A DNA stretch of 64,000 nucleotides, from positions 248,001 to 312,000 of the forward strand of contig JACKJV010000002.1 of assembly GCA_020637775.1 (NCBI GenBank), given 5' to 3'. Shown in pieces: positions 35,289 through 43,622 of the stretch. Position 1 is the first letter of the stretch. Each line of letters starts with the position of its first letter. A model generated the notes under the pieces. It had not been told where the DNA came from. It made no database searches and saw only the letters and a list, made by a program, of their open reading frames with translations. A program made the translations under genes and the position numbers. The stretch is from Brucellaceae bacterium (lineage in GTDB: Bacteria > Pseudomonadota > Alphaproteobacteria > Rhizobiales > Rhizobiaceae).

Positions 35289-36353
35289 TCATTCCTTCGA
35301 CCAGTCGCGGATCAGGTCCTCGCCCGCGGCCTGCTGTTTCGCCATGAAGGCCTTCAGCACCTCGGTACCCGCCAGTCCGGCGGCATCCTGTGCCTTGGCC
35401 CAGTCCATGGCGATGTTGGGCAGCGCGTCGGCCCAGCGCTTGCGCTCGCCCGCCTCCATCTCGGAGATTTCTGCGCCCGCAGCCTCGAGCGCCTTGTAGG
35501 CGCCGGCGACCCGCGCTTCCAGGCCCGAACGATAGGCCTTGGCATAGGCCGCCACGCCGGCGCGGATGGCCTCCTGCACCGCTTCGGGCTGTTCCTCGAA
35601 CCAGCTCTTCTTGGCCACCAGGGCGCCTGCATATTGCGCGCCGAAATGCACCTTGGTGATGTATTTCGCCTGCTCGGCCAGCTTGGCCGGCGCTGCCGCC
35701 GTCGGAAACACCACCACGCCATCGATGACGCCGGTCTGCAGGTCGTTGTAATAGGTGGTGAGGTTGCCGGACACGCCGACCGCGCCCGTTTCCTTCAGCC
35801 AGTTGACCGCCGGTCCCGGCGCGCCGATCTTCTTGCCCTTCAGGTCGTCGATGGAGGAAACCGGGAATTTCGTGATGAGAAAATAGTCCTCCAGCCCGAA
35901 GCCGCCGGAGAGGTATTCCAGATCCTTGTCTTCCCACAGCTTGCGCATGTCGGGAATTTCCTCGTGCATCTGCTCGATGGCATCGAACACGACAGCGGCA
36001 TCCGGCGAATGGAAAGGCGTGACATAGGACACGTTCTGCAACGGCAGCAGCGACGCCTCGAACAGGCTGGAGACGACGCCGATCTGCGCCAGTCCTTCCT
36101 CCATCGCCTCCAGTTCGCCGCCCACCTTGGCCAGCGTGCCGCCATAGGCCTCGGTCCAGTTTACCGTGTGGCCGGTGCCTTCCAGCGCCTTCTCGACGGC
36201 CGGGATGAAGGCTTCCGGGATGAGCTTGACCCAGAGAAAGACCGGCGGGTGGCCGGCCACGGTCGTGATGTCGATCTCGTCCGCATGTGCGGCAGGTGAA
36301 GACAGAAAACTGGCGGCGAGCAGGCTCGCGGCCATGAAGGTTCTGCGAAGCAT
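35289..36353 (-). CDS. dctP: TRAP transporter periplasmic substrate-binding protein DctP
   Basis: The extracytoplasmic solute receptor of the TRAP system. 354 residues. A clear signal peptide (MLRRTFMAASLLAASFLSSP, cleavage near AHA before residue 25) precedes the DctP fold. That fold contains VNWTEAYGGTLAKVGGELEA, LKGKKIGAPGPAVNWLKETG and the second-lobe text DGVVVFPTAA. The usual arginine position that binds a carboxylate cannot be assigned by eye, so the substrate is unknown. It is the first gene of the six-gene operon, with GAGGAC before the start. It diverges from a TetR gene with about 140 bp between the starts. Confidence 0.92.
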   Translation of the reverse strand: MLRRTFMAASLLAASFLSSPAAHADEIDITTVAGHPPVFLWVKLIPEAFIPAVEKALEGTGHTVNWTEAYGGTLAKVGGELEAMEEGLAQIGVVSSLFEASLLPLQNVSYVTPFHSPDAAVVFDAIEQMHEEIPDMRKLWEDKDLEYLSGGFGLEDYFLITKFPVSSIDDLKGKKIGAPGPAVNWLKETGAVGVSGNLTTYYNDLQTGVIDGVVVFPTAAAPAKLAEQAKYITKVHFGAQYAGALVAKKSWFEEQPEAVQEAIRAGVAAYAKAYRSGLEARVAGAYKALEAAGAEISEMEAGERKRWADALPNIAMDWAKAQDAAGLAGTEVLKAFMAKQQAAGEDLIRDWSKE

Positions 36354-36451
36354 GACGGTCCTCCCAAATGACCTGATCGGATGCCGGGCCTCCCAACCCG
36401 GACGCTCTCCCGCGCGGCATCCGCCATGCGCAGGGACTGGAAAACTATCTG

Positions 36452-36457
36452 TACGTA
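36452..36457. promoter_or_regulatory. possible TetR operator core between dctP and the TetR gene
   Basis: The 6-bp palindrome TACGTA lies in the only AT-rich stretch (36441-36470) of the divergent region. It is followed by TATGTATTAAT, which resembles -10 sequences. TetR-type regulators commonly bind such sites between themselves and their target. The palindrome is short, so the call is tentative. Confidence 0.3.
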
Positions 36458-36492
36458 TGTATTAATTGTCAAGACGAAGTCGGGAGGCCGAT

Positions 36493-37182
36493 GTGAAGGC
36501 AGGAGGCAGGCAGCGGGAGGACGGCCGGGTGCTGCGTGGCGAGGCGACGCGCGAACGTGTGCTGGACGCCGCCGAGCGGCTGTTTGCCGATCATGGCTTC
36601 GATGCCGTCTCGATCCGCCAGATCGCCCAGGAAGCGGAGGTGACGCTGGGCGTTGTCGGCTTTCACTCCGGCTCCAAGGAAGCGCTCTTCTCCACCATCC
36701 TGAAGCGCCGGGTGGACATGCTCTCGGCCGGCCGCCGGGCCGCGCTCGACCGGTTGCTGGCTGAAAAGGGCAGGGGGGCGATCACCCTGCGCGATCTCAT
36801 GGCGGCCTATATCGATCCCTATATCGATTGCGCCTGCGCCGGCGATCCGCAATGGCTGGCCTATGCCCGCCTCATTGCGCACACCGCCGGCGACAGCCGC
36901 TGGTACCCGGCCGTCAAGGATCTCTACGACCCGATGGCCCTTGTCTATCTCGACGAGATCGCCGCGCTGTGTCCGCAGGCATCGCGGGAGAAACTGGCCG
37001 CCGCTTTCGTCATGTCGGTGGCCGCCATGCTTTCCACCGTGGCCTCCACCACCCGCATGGCGGCACTGGCTTCGGACGGGGGCACGCTTCCGGTCGGCGA
37101 CACGGCCGAGCGGCTGGCCCGTCACCGCGGCACATTGATCGATTTCTGCGCGGGCGGGATCGAGCGCGCCGCATCCGCCTGA
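36493..37182 (+). CDS. TetR family transcriptional regulator
   Basis: A 229-residue one-component regulator. The N-terminal helix-turn-helix reads ERVLDAAERLFADHGFDAVS, then IRQIAQEAEVTLGVVGFHSG, where FHSGSKEALF replaces the common YHFxSKExLF. The C-terminal ligand domain resembles the TetR_C_7-like group. GTG 36493 follows GGGAGG; an in-frame TTG at 36466 is less likely. It diverges from the dctPQM-cyclase-FAH-GMC operon and probably represses it until the substrate appears (inference). Its last 61 bp overlap the convergent LysR gene. Confidence 0.88.
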   Translation: MKAGGRQREDGRVLRGEATRERVLDAAERLFADHGFDAVSIRQIAQEAEVTLGVVGFHSGSKEALFSTILKRRVDMLSAGRRAALDRLLAEKGRGAITLRDLMAAYIDPYIDCACAGDPQWLAYARLIAHTAGDSRWYPAVKDLYDPMALVYLDEIAALCPQASREKLAAAFVMSVAAMLSTVASTTRMAALASDGGTLPVGDTAERLARHRGTLIDFCAGGIERAASA

Positions 37183-38090
37183 GCCTTTGCCGCTTCCTCC
37201 GCCATCCAGTCGCGCACCCGCCGTGCCTGCGGCGAGAGATCCTTGCCCTTCGGCCAGAGGATGTGAAATCCGTAGGACGTCGACAGTTCGTGGCCGGTCA
37301 CCCGCACCAGCAGGCCGGCATCGACAAGCCGCTGCACCAGGTGCCGCCAGCCGAGCGCGATGCCCTGTCCTTCCATCACGGCCTGGATGACAAGCACATA
37401 GTCGTTGATGAGCAACGCGCGCGGCGCGACATTGTCCGCCACGCCCGCGCTTTTCAGCCAGTCCTTCCAGTCGGTGGCGTCGCGATAGGGCTCTTCGAGG
37501 TGAATGAGCCGGTGATGGATGAGGTCTTCCGGCGTTTCCGGCAGGCCGTGGCGCTGGGCATAGAGCGGGCTGGCGACGGCATAGATCTCCTCCGCAGCGA
37601 GCAGCATGCTGTCATAGGCCGGCCATTGGGCGGGCACACCGCCGCGAACACCCAGCGGGATGTTCTCAAGCTGGAAATCGATGTCGCGGTCCGAGGTCTG
37701 GATGCGGATGTCGATATCGGGCAGCGCCTCGCGGAAATCCTGCAGCCGTGGCATCAGCCAGAACGAGGCAAAGGCCGTGGACGCCAGCACGGTGACATTG
37801 CGTCCCGTGCCCAATGAGCGCAACTCCTCGGCCGACTTGCGGATATGGTTCAGGCCCAGCGTGACATCGGTGAAGAAGCGTTCACCGGCCTCCGACAGCC
37901 GCACCCTGCGGTGCTCGCGCAGGAAAAGCGGCACCCCGAGCTGTTCCTCCAGCCCGCGCACCGCATAGGAGACTGCGGCCTGGCTCATGCCCAGTTCGCG
38001 CGCCGCGCGCGTGAAGGAAGACAGCCGTCCTGCGGCTTCAAAGACGATCAGGGCGCCCGCGGAGGGCAGCAGGTGGCGAAGGCTTTGCAT
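37122..38090 (-). CDS. LysR family transcriptional regulator (GcvA-like)
   Basis: A 322-residue LysR regulator. The N-terminal winged helix reads FTRAARELGMSQAAVSYAVR, then EEQLGVPLFLREHRRVRLSEAG. The substrate-binding domain follows from residue 90, with GWRHLVQRLVDAGLLVR typical of the GcvA subgroup. It diverges from the MttB-family gene at 38188, so it probably controls the methylamine/betaine genes there (inference). Its 3' end overlaps the TetR gene by 61 bp on the opposite strand. Confidence 0.9.
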   Translation of the reverse strand: MQSLRHLLPSAGALIVFEAAGRLSSFTRAARELGMSQAAVSYAVRGLEEQLGVPLFLREHRRVRLSEAGERFFTDVTLGLNHIRKSAEELRSLGTGRNVTVLASTAFASFWLMPRLQDFREALPDIDIRIQTSDRDIDFQLENIPLGVRGGVPAQWPAYDSMLLAAEEIYAVASPLYAQRHGLPETPEDLIHHRLIHLEEPYRDATDWKDWLKSAGVADNVAPRALLINDYVLVIQAVMEGQGIALGWRHLVQRLVDAGLLVRVTGHELSTSYGFHILWPKGKDLSPQARRVRDWMAEEAAKAQADAARSIPPAQKSINVPR

Positions 38091-38187
38091 AAGGCCAGCT
38101 TATACAAATGATGAGGATTTTCCAGCGTCACGCGCAGGCGTCGAGCGTTTACCGTGATCAGGTCGATGCATTTGTCAGGAGGGGACG

Positions 38188-39774
38188 ATGGACGCTGGCT
38201 CGGGAGTACAGACATTGGCCGAACATGAAGCCGCAGCCACCGCGCCGGCCCGCCGCGAACGCCGTGGCCGCAATGCCCGCGTGGAAGCCCGGACACACGG
38301 GCCGCAGGGCATCGGCCGGCCCTACATCGTGCGCAACATCCCCACCTATGACATCTTGGGCGAGGAAAGCCTGGTCCGCATCGAGGAGACGGCCGAGCGC
38401 ATCCTGGCCGAGATCGGCATCGAGTTCCGCGGCGATCCGGCCGCGCTCGACCTCTGGCGCAACGCCGGCGCGCAAGTCACAGGCGAACTGGTGAAGTTCC
38501 CGAGGGGCATGCTGCGTGAAATCCTGAAGACCGCGCCGGCGGAGTTCACCCAGCACGCGCGCAACCCGGCCAACACCATCCGCGTCGGCGGCCGCAATGT
38601 CGTCTTCGCCCCGGCCTACGGGTCGCCCTTCGTGATGGATCTCGACAACGGGCGGCGCTACGGAACGATCGAGGACTTCCGCAATTTCATCAAGCTCGCC
38701 CAGTCCTCGCCCTGGCTGCACCATTCCGGCGGGACCATCTGCGAGCCGGTCGACGTGCCGGTCAACAAGCGCCATGTCGACATGGTCTATGCGCATCTGC
38801 GCTATTCCGACCGGCCGTTCATGGGCTCCATCACGGCCGAGGAGCGCGCCGAGGATTCCATCGAGATGGCGCGTCTGGTCTTCGGCGCCGGTTTCGTGGC
38901 GGAAAACTGCGTCATCATGGGCAATGTCAACGTCAACTCGCCGCTGGTCTGGGATGCCACCATGACGACGGTGCTGCGGGCCTATGCCCGCGCCAACCAG
39001 GCCGGTGTGGTGGTGCCCTTCATCCTGGGCGGTGCCATGGGGCCGGTCACCAATGCCGGCGCCATCGCCCAGGCCCATGCGGAGACCATGGCCGGCTGTG
39101 CCCTGACCCAGCTTGAACGGCCCGGCGCCCCGGTCGTCTATGGCAACTTCCTGTCCTCCATGTCGCTGCGCTCCGGTTCGCCCACCTTCGGCACGCCGGA
39201 ACCGGCCATCGGTTCCATGGTCATCGGGCAGCTTGCCCGCCGGCTGAACCTGCCCTTGCGCTGTTCCGGCAATTTCACCACGTCGAAACTGCCGGACGCC
39301 CAGGCGATGAACGAGGGCACGATGTCCATGCTTGCCGCCGTTCATTGCGGCGCGAATTTCATCCTCCATTCGGCGGGTTTTCTCGATGGGCTCCTGTCCA
39401 TGTCCTACGAGAAGTTCATGATGGATGCGGACCTGTGCGGGGCGCTTCATTCCTATCTCGATGGCGTGACGGTGGATGACAACAGCCTGGCATTCGACGC
39501 CTTTGCCGAAGTCGGTCCGGGCAATCATTTCTTCGGCTGTGCGCATACGATGGGCAATTACCAGTCGGCCTTCTGGGATTCCGAAATCGCCGACAACGAT
39601 CCGTTCGAGAAGTGGGAACTGGGCGGCTCCGTCGATGCCATGACGCGGGCCAACCGGCTTTGGAAGACGCGGCTTGCCGAATATGAGGCGCCGCATCTCG
39701 ATGAAGGCGTCGACGAGGCGCTGCGCGATTTCGTCGACCGGAAGAAGGCGTCGATGGACGACGCATGGTATTGA
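38188..39774 (+). CDS. MttB superfamily (trimethylamine/betaine) methyltransferase, non-pyrrolysine type
   Basis: A 528-residue member of the COG5598/MttB family, whose characterised members move a methyl group from trimethylamine, glycine betaine, proline betaine or similar amines to a corrinoid protein. The frame is unbroken, with no in-frame TAG, so it is of the MtgB/MtpB-like class that lacks pyrrolysine. Seen are YIVRNIPTYDIL, GTICEPVDVPVNKRHVDM, the barrel segment VVPFILGGAMGPVTNAG and FLDGLLSMSYEKFMMD. No corrinoid protein, MtgA-type THF transferase or reactivase gene is nearby. It is followed 88 bp later by a TMADH-like demethylase gene, so both probably serve one methylated-amine pathway. 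Confidence 0.9.
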   Translation: MDAGSGVQTLAEHEAAATAPARRERRGRNARVEARTHGPQGIGRPYIVRNIPTYDILGEESLVRIEETAERILAEIGIEFRGDPAALDLWRNAGAQVTGELVKFPRGMLREILKTAPAEFTQHARNPANTIRVGGRNVVFAPAYGSPFVMDLDNGRRYGTIEDFRNFIKLAQSSPWLHHSGGTICEPVDVPVNKRHVDMVYAHLRYSDRPFMGSITAEERAEDSIEMARLVFGAGFVAENCVIMGNVNVNSPLVWDATMTTVLRAYARANQAGVVVPFILGGAMGPVTNAGAIAQAHAETMAGCALTQLERPGAPVVYGNFLSSMSLRSGSPTFGTPEPAIGSMVIGQLARRLNLPLRCSGNFTTSKLPDAQAMNEGTMSMLAAVHCGANFILHSAGFLDGLLSMSYEKFMMDADLCGALHSYLDGVTVDDNSLAFDAFAEVGPGNHFFGCAHTMGNYQSAFWDSEIADNDPFEKWELGGSVDAMTRANRLWKTRLAEYEAPHLDEGVDEALRDFVDRKKASMDDAWY

Positions 39775-39862
39775 TCCGCCTTCGCCCGGCAGGCAGCATG
39801 GACCACCTGAACGGCGGCGCGCCGCGGCACGATTGAAACCAATTGCCCAGGCCCACGTGACC

Positions 39863-41908
39863 ATGTCCAACGATCCTATCCTCCAGCCCTTTCAACTCAA
39901 GCATCTCACGCTGAAGAACCGTCTCATGTCCACCGCGCATGAACCGTCCTACTCCGAGGACGGAATGCCGAAGGACCGTTACCGGCTCTATCACGTGGAA
40001 AAGGCGAAGGGCGGCATCGCGCTGACCATGACCGCCGGATCGGCCATTGTCTCGCCTGACAGTCCGCCGGCCTTCGGCAATCTCTTCGCCTACAAGGACG
40101 GGATCGTGCCCTGGCTCAGGCGCCTTGCCGATGATTGCCACGAGCACGGATGCGCGGTGATGATCCAGCTCACCCATCTCGGCCGGAGGACGAACTGGAA
40201 CAAGGGCGACTGGTTGCCGGTGGTTTCGCCGTCACCGGTGCGCGAGGCCGCCCATCGCGCGTTCCCGAAGGAGATCGAGGACTGGGACATCGAGCGCATT
40301 GTCGCCGATTTCGCCGCCGCCGCCGGTCGCATGAAGGCTGCCGGCCTCGACGGCATCGAGATCGAGGCCTATGGCCACCTCACCGATGCGTTCTGGTCGC
40401 CCAACACCAACCGCCGCGAGGATGGCTGGGGCGGGACGCTGGACAACCGCATGCGCTTCTTCTGGGCCGTCACCGATGCAATTCGAGCGGAAGTCGGCCC
40501 CGACTTCATCGTGGGAACGCGCATGGTCGCCGACGAGGACTGGGAAGGCGGCCTGAGCCGTGCCGAAGGCATGGAGATTGCCCGTCGCGTGGCCGCGTCC
40601 GGCAAGCTCGATTTCATCAACCTCATTCGCGGCCATATCGACCACGACGCGCCGCTGGCCGATGTCATCCCGCTGGCGGGAATGCGCTCGGCACCACATC
40701 TCGATTTCGCGGGCGAGGTGCGTGCGCAGACGGGCTTCCCGGTTTTCCACGCGGCCCGGATTTCCGATGTTGCCACCGCCCGCCATGCCATCGCCGAGGG
40801 CAAGCTCGACATGGTCGGCATGACCCGCCCGCATATTGCGGAGCCGCATATCGTGCGAAAGGTGACGAGCGGCGAGGAACACCGAATCCGCCCCTGTGTC
40901 GGCGCCACCTATTGCCTCGACCGCATCTACGAGGGCGGCGAGGCGCTTTGCATCCACAATGCCGCAACGGGCCGCGAGGCGACCATGCCGCATGTCATTG
41001 CGCCGGCGCAGGGAGGCAAGCGGCGCGCCGTTGTTGTCGGCGCGGGCCCGGCCGGGCTGGAGGCCGCCCGCGTGCTGGGCGAGCGCGGCCATGCCGTCAC
41101 CGTCCTTGAGGCATCCGGCCAGGCCGGCGGGCAGGTGCGCCTTGCCGCGCAGAACCCGCGCCGGCGCGAGTTTCTCGGCATCATCGACTGGCGTCTGGCG
41201 GAACTCGGCCGCCTCGGCGTGGAGATCCGCTACGACACATGGGCAGAAGAAGAGGATGTGCTGGCGCTCGGGCCGGACCTGGTGGTGATCGCGACCGGCG
41301 GCGTGCCGCAGACCCCGCCGATGAAGGAAGGAGCCGATCTCGTCTTGTCCACCTGGGACATCCTGTCTGGCGGCGTGAAGCCGCAGGGCGAGGTGCTGAT
41401 CTACGACGATCACGGCGGTCACCAGGCGATGAGCGCAGCCGAGGCGGTCACGCGTGCCGGCGCATCCCTGGACCTCGTTTCGCCGGAGCGTTTTTTCGCG
41501 CCCGATGTAGGCGGCATGAACCTCGCGCCCTACATGAAGGCGCTCCAGTCGGCTGGAGCCCGCATCACCGTGGCGACGAAACTGCTCGCCGTGCACCGCG
41601 AAGGCAACCGCCTGGTCGCGATGCTGGGTTCACCCTATGACGACGCGTACCGCGAAGAGCGCCGCGCCGACATGGTCGTTGTCGAGCATGGCACGGCGCC
41701 GCTCGACGACCTCTATCATGCGCTCAAGCCGCGATCGCGAAACCTGGGTGCGGTCGCTTATGACCGGCTTGTCGCCAATGCCGGCGACATCTTCCCCGAA
41801 AGGCAGGCCGATGCGCCTTTCGATCTGGTGCGCATCGGCGATGCTGTCGCCTCGCGCAACACTCATGCGGCCATCTATGACGGTTTGCGGTTCATGAAGG
41901 ATGTCTGA
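39863..41908 (+). CDS. TMADH-like flavin/iron-sulfur oxidoreductase (N-methylproline demethylase StcD / DgcA type)
   Basis: An old-yellow-enzyme barrel joined to an FAD/NAD domain, as in trimethylamine dehydrogenase, dimethylglycine protein DgcA and the proteins annotated N-methylproline demethylase. 681 residues. FMN barrel about 1-340, with HLGRRTNW and GIEIEAYGHL. Iron-sulfur loop at 343-363. FAD-binding VVVGAGPAGLEAARVLG near 391-407. Where TMADH has four cluster cysteines (345, 348, 351, 364), this protein has Cys345, Ala348, Cys351 and Cys363, so one ligand position is altered. Start ATG 39863 matches the family opening MSNDPILQP. N-methylproline and dimethylglycine are both possible substrates. 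Confidence 0.88.
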   Translation: MSNDPILQPFQLKHLTLKNRLMSTAHEPSYSEDGMPKDRYRLYHVEKAKGGIALTMTAGSAIVSPDSPPAFGNLFAYKDGIVPWLRRLADDCHEHGCAVMIQLTHLGRRTNWNKGDWLPVVSPSPVREAAHRAFPKEIEDWDIERIVADFAAAAGRMKAAGLDGIEIEAYGHLTDAFWSPNTNRREDGWGGTLDNRMRFFWAVTDAIRAEVGPDFIVGTRMVADEDWEGGLSRAEGMEIARRVAASGKLDFINLIRGHIDHDAPLADVIPLAGMRSAPHLDFAGEVRAQTGFPVFHAARISDVATARHAIAEGKLDMVGMTRPHIAEPHIVRKVTSGEEHRIRPCVGATYCLDRIYEGGEALCIHNAATGREATMPHVIAPAQGGKRRAVVVGAGPAGLEAARVLGERGHAVTVLEASGQAGGQVRLAAQNPRRREFLGIIDWRLAELGRLGVEIRYDTWAEEEDVLALGPDLVVIATGGVPQTPPMKEGADLVLSTWDILSGGVKPQGEVLIYDDHGGHQAMSAAEAVTRAGASLDLVSPERFFAPDVGGMNLAPYMKALQSAGARITVATKLLAVHREGNRLVAMLGSPYDDAYREERRADMVVVEHGTAPLDDLYHALKPRSRNLGAVAYDRLVANAGDIFPERQADAPFDLVRIGDAVASRNTHAAIYDGLRFMKDV

Positions 41909-41944
41909 GAGCCGGATGTTCCGGCAGGACGGAAAACCCGAACC

Positions 41945-41963
41945 CGCGGGCCGCCGGCCCGCG
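41945..41963. terminator. hairpin between convergent genes
   Basis: A perfect 8-bp GC stem (41945-41952 with 41956-41963) around the loop GCC lies between the demethylase stop and the stop of the small minus-strand gene at 41968. No T run follows. Confidence 0.4.
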
Positions 41964-41967
41964 CCGG

Positions 41968-42117
41968 TCAGCGGTCGCTCCCGGCGGCCTCCGCGTCCTG
42001 GCTCGCGCGGTACCACTGCTCCTGACTCTTCGGATCGGTAAAGCGCACCAGCACCGTGACGACGCAGGCGGTAAGGGCAAAACCGAGAGTGAGGGCGAGC
42101 AGAAGATCCAGAATCAT
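41968..42117 (-). CDS. small single-pass membrane protein
   Basis: A 49-residue product beginning MILDLLLALTLGFALTACVV, one membrane helix followed by a short polar tail that ends DAEAAGSDR. No family recognised. ATG 42117 and ATG 42120 are both possible starts; neither has a clear Shine-Dalgarno. A longer frame to 42201 would run through the palindrome at 42127-42153 and was not chosen. The palindrome just upstream suggests a regulated small gene. Confidence 0.45.
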   Translation of the reverse strand: MILDLLLALTLGFALTACVVTVLVRFTDPKSQEQWYRASQDAEAAGSDR

Positions 42118-42126
42118 CATGGAAAC

Positions 42127-42153
42127 GAGTTTACATGACTGTATAGTAAACTC
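42127..42153. promoter_or_regulatory. perfect 8-bp palindrome, candidate repressor operator
   Basis: GAGTTTAC at 42127-42134 and its exact complement GTAAACTC at 42146-42153 flank an 11-bp AT-rich spacer. The shape is that of a TetR or GntR-type operator. It lies 7-10 bp before the start of the small membrane protein gene. The nearest regulators are the LysR and TetR genes near 37 kb; neither adjoins it. Confidence 0.5.
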
Positions 42154-42245
42154 AATACCATTGGCTTTGCCGTGGGCCTCATCACGGCGCGTGAAGCCCA
42201 TGACTGTCGCGCAAATGCAACAGGCGGCGGTCGTGCCGCGGGCCG

Positions 42246-43550
42246 TCAGCGCATGGCAAGCCGCAGGTCAGGGGCTTGTCCGTCATCGCCCTGCCGTTCG
42301 TCATCCTGGCCGGGGAAGGAGGCCTGGAGACAAACCACGCTGAGCCCGATGAAAAGCGCATCATGGATGTCGTGGCCGAAGACAAGCCCCGTGACGCCAC
42401 TGAGGCAATAGGGCAGGTAGACGGCAATGCCGGCCGTCAGGGCCGCCCGTCCGTGAACGCTGTGCCGGTTGATCCACAGCAACACGAGCGGCGCGAGAAA
42501 CGCAGCCAGAAAGCCCGCCAGGTTGACGATGCCGCCGCGCACGAGGACGTTCAGGATCGCATTGTGGAAATGCGTGAAGGCGAAGGTGTATCCGCCCGTT
42601 TCGGCGTTGCGCTCGGCCATCAGGCCGGGAATGTCGCCCCCGCCATGTCCGAAGACCGGCTTTTCGCGGATCAGTTGCCGCGCGGTCTCCCAGACCACGA
42701 ATCGTTGGCCGAGCGACGTGTTCAGATCGCTGTTGCGGGCTTTTTCCAGGTCGGTGGAGACCGCTTCGATGCGTTCCTGCACCACCGGCAGATAGGTATA
42801 GGCCAGGAAGGCGGTCGCGCCGGCCGTCAGCACCATGCCTGCCAGAACAAGGGCCTTCGTCCGGGTGGCGCGCATGTGGACAGCGGCCATGGCAACCGGC
42901 ATGGCAAGCAGTCCGAACCAATAGGTCCGGCTTTCACTCGAAATGACAAGGAAGGCAGCGGCCATTGCGCCTGCAAGGCAGATATTGCGCTCCCATCCGC
43001 GCAAGCGCAGGGCGCCGGCAAGCGCCAGGCCGTTCATGACGGAAGCCGCCAGCGCGAGCACAAGCGGATTGCCCGCCATCAGTTCCAGCCTTTTGTCCGG
43101 CTGGAAAAGCAGAAAGCCCAGTGCTGCGGCGCCAGCCAGCAAGCCGCCGGCCGCGGCTGCCAGATACAGCGTCCGCAAGAGGGTCGCGGGCCGGGCGGTC
43201 ATCAGCGCGAAAAGCGGCAGGACGCCCAGGAATGGCAGGTTTTCGGCGATTTCCTGCATCCCGTCGCTGGAAAATCCGGAAAGCCCGGTGGCAAGGGCTT
43301 CCGTGATGAAGAAAAGCGCGAATGCCCCGGCTGCCAGCCATGCCTGCCGTTGGGCCGGAAAGGCGAGCCGCTTGCCCGCAAGCAGCAGGATGCCCCAGCA
43401 CATGGTGACGGCAACGACGACGGAGACGCCGCTGCCGGCAAGCGGTGTGAAGCCGGCAAGAAGTGCGGCGAACACGATATTGCCCCTGGCCAGTGCCGTT
43501 CCGCCGGGCGAGGTCAGATAGCGCAGGATGGCGGTGGGCAGGGCAGGCAT
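42246..43550 (-). CDS. O-antigen ligase family membrane protein (WaaL-like)
   Basis: A 434-residue polytopic protein with about ten to twelve membrane helices. Between the late helices is a large periplasmic loop (about residues 270-340) containing FVVWETARQLIREKPVFGHG and then THFHNAILNVLVRGG, the H-N motif of the Wzy_C/WaaL superfamily. Such proteins join polymerised O-antigen to lipid A-core, or polymerise repeat units. It fits with the sugar genes at 6-15 kb and 49.7-53.5 kb. The C-terminal 20 residues are hydrophilic and charged. It stands alone. Confidence 0.87.
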   Translation of the reverse strand: MPALPTAILRYLTSPGGTALARGNIVFAALLAGFTPLAGSGVSVVVAVTMCWGILLLAGKRLAFPAQRQAWLAAGAFALFFITEALATGLSGFSSDGMQEIAENLPFLGVLPLFALMTARPATLLRTLYLAAAAGGLLAGAAALGFLLFQPDKRLELMAGNPLVLALAASVMNGLALAGALRLRGWERNICLAGAMAAAFLVISSESRTYWFGLLAMPVAMAAVHMRATRTKALVLAGMVLTAGATAFLAYTYLPVVQERIEAVSTDLEKARNSDLNTSLGQRFVVWETARQLIREKPVFGHGGGDIPGLMAERNAETGGYTFAFTHFHNAILNVLVRGGIVNLAGFLAAFLAPLVLLWINRHSVHGRAALTAGIAVYLPYCLSGVTGLVFGHDIHDALFIGLSVVCLQASFPGQDDERQGDDGQAPDLRLAMR

Positions 43551-43622
43551 GGACTCCGGCTCTCGATCATGACAAACGCCGCCGGCTGCGGTCTGGCTTC
43601 CCCGGCGGTGTTTACCGTCCGC

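Noticed and set aside
38188..39774. Pyrrolysine-type MttB with in-frame TAG
   Set aside because: The frame is continuous with no internal TAG, and no pyl genes are in the window.
38158..39870. 570-codon minus-strand open frame
   Set aside because: Antisense shadow of the MttB-family gene; low-complexity His/Arg/Gly-rich translation.
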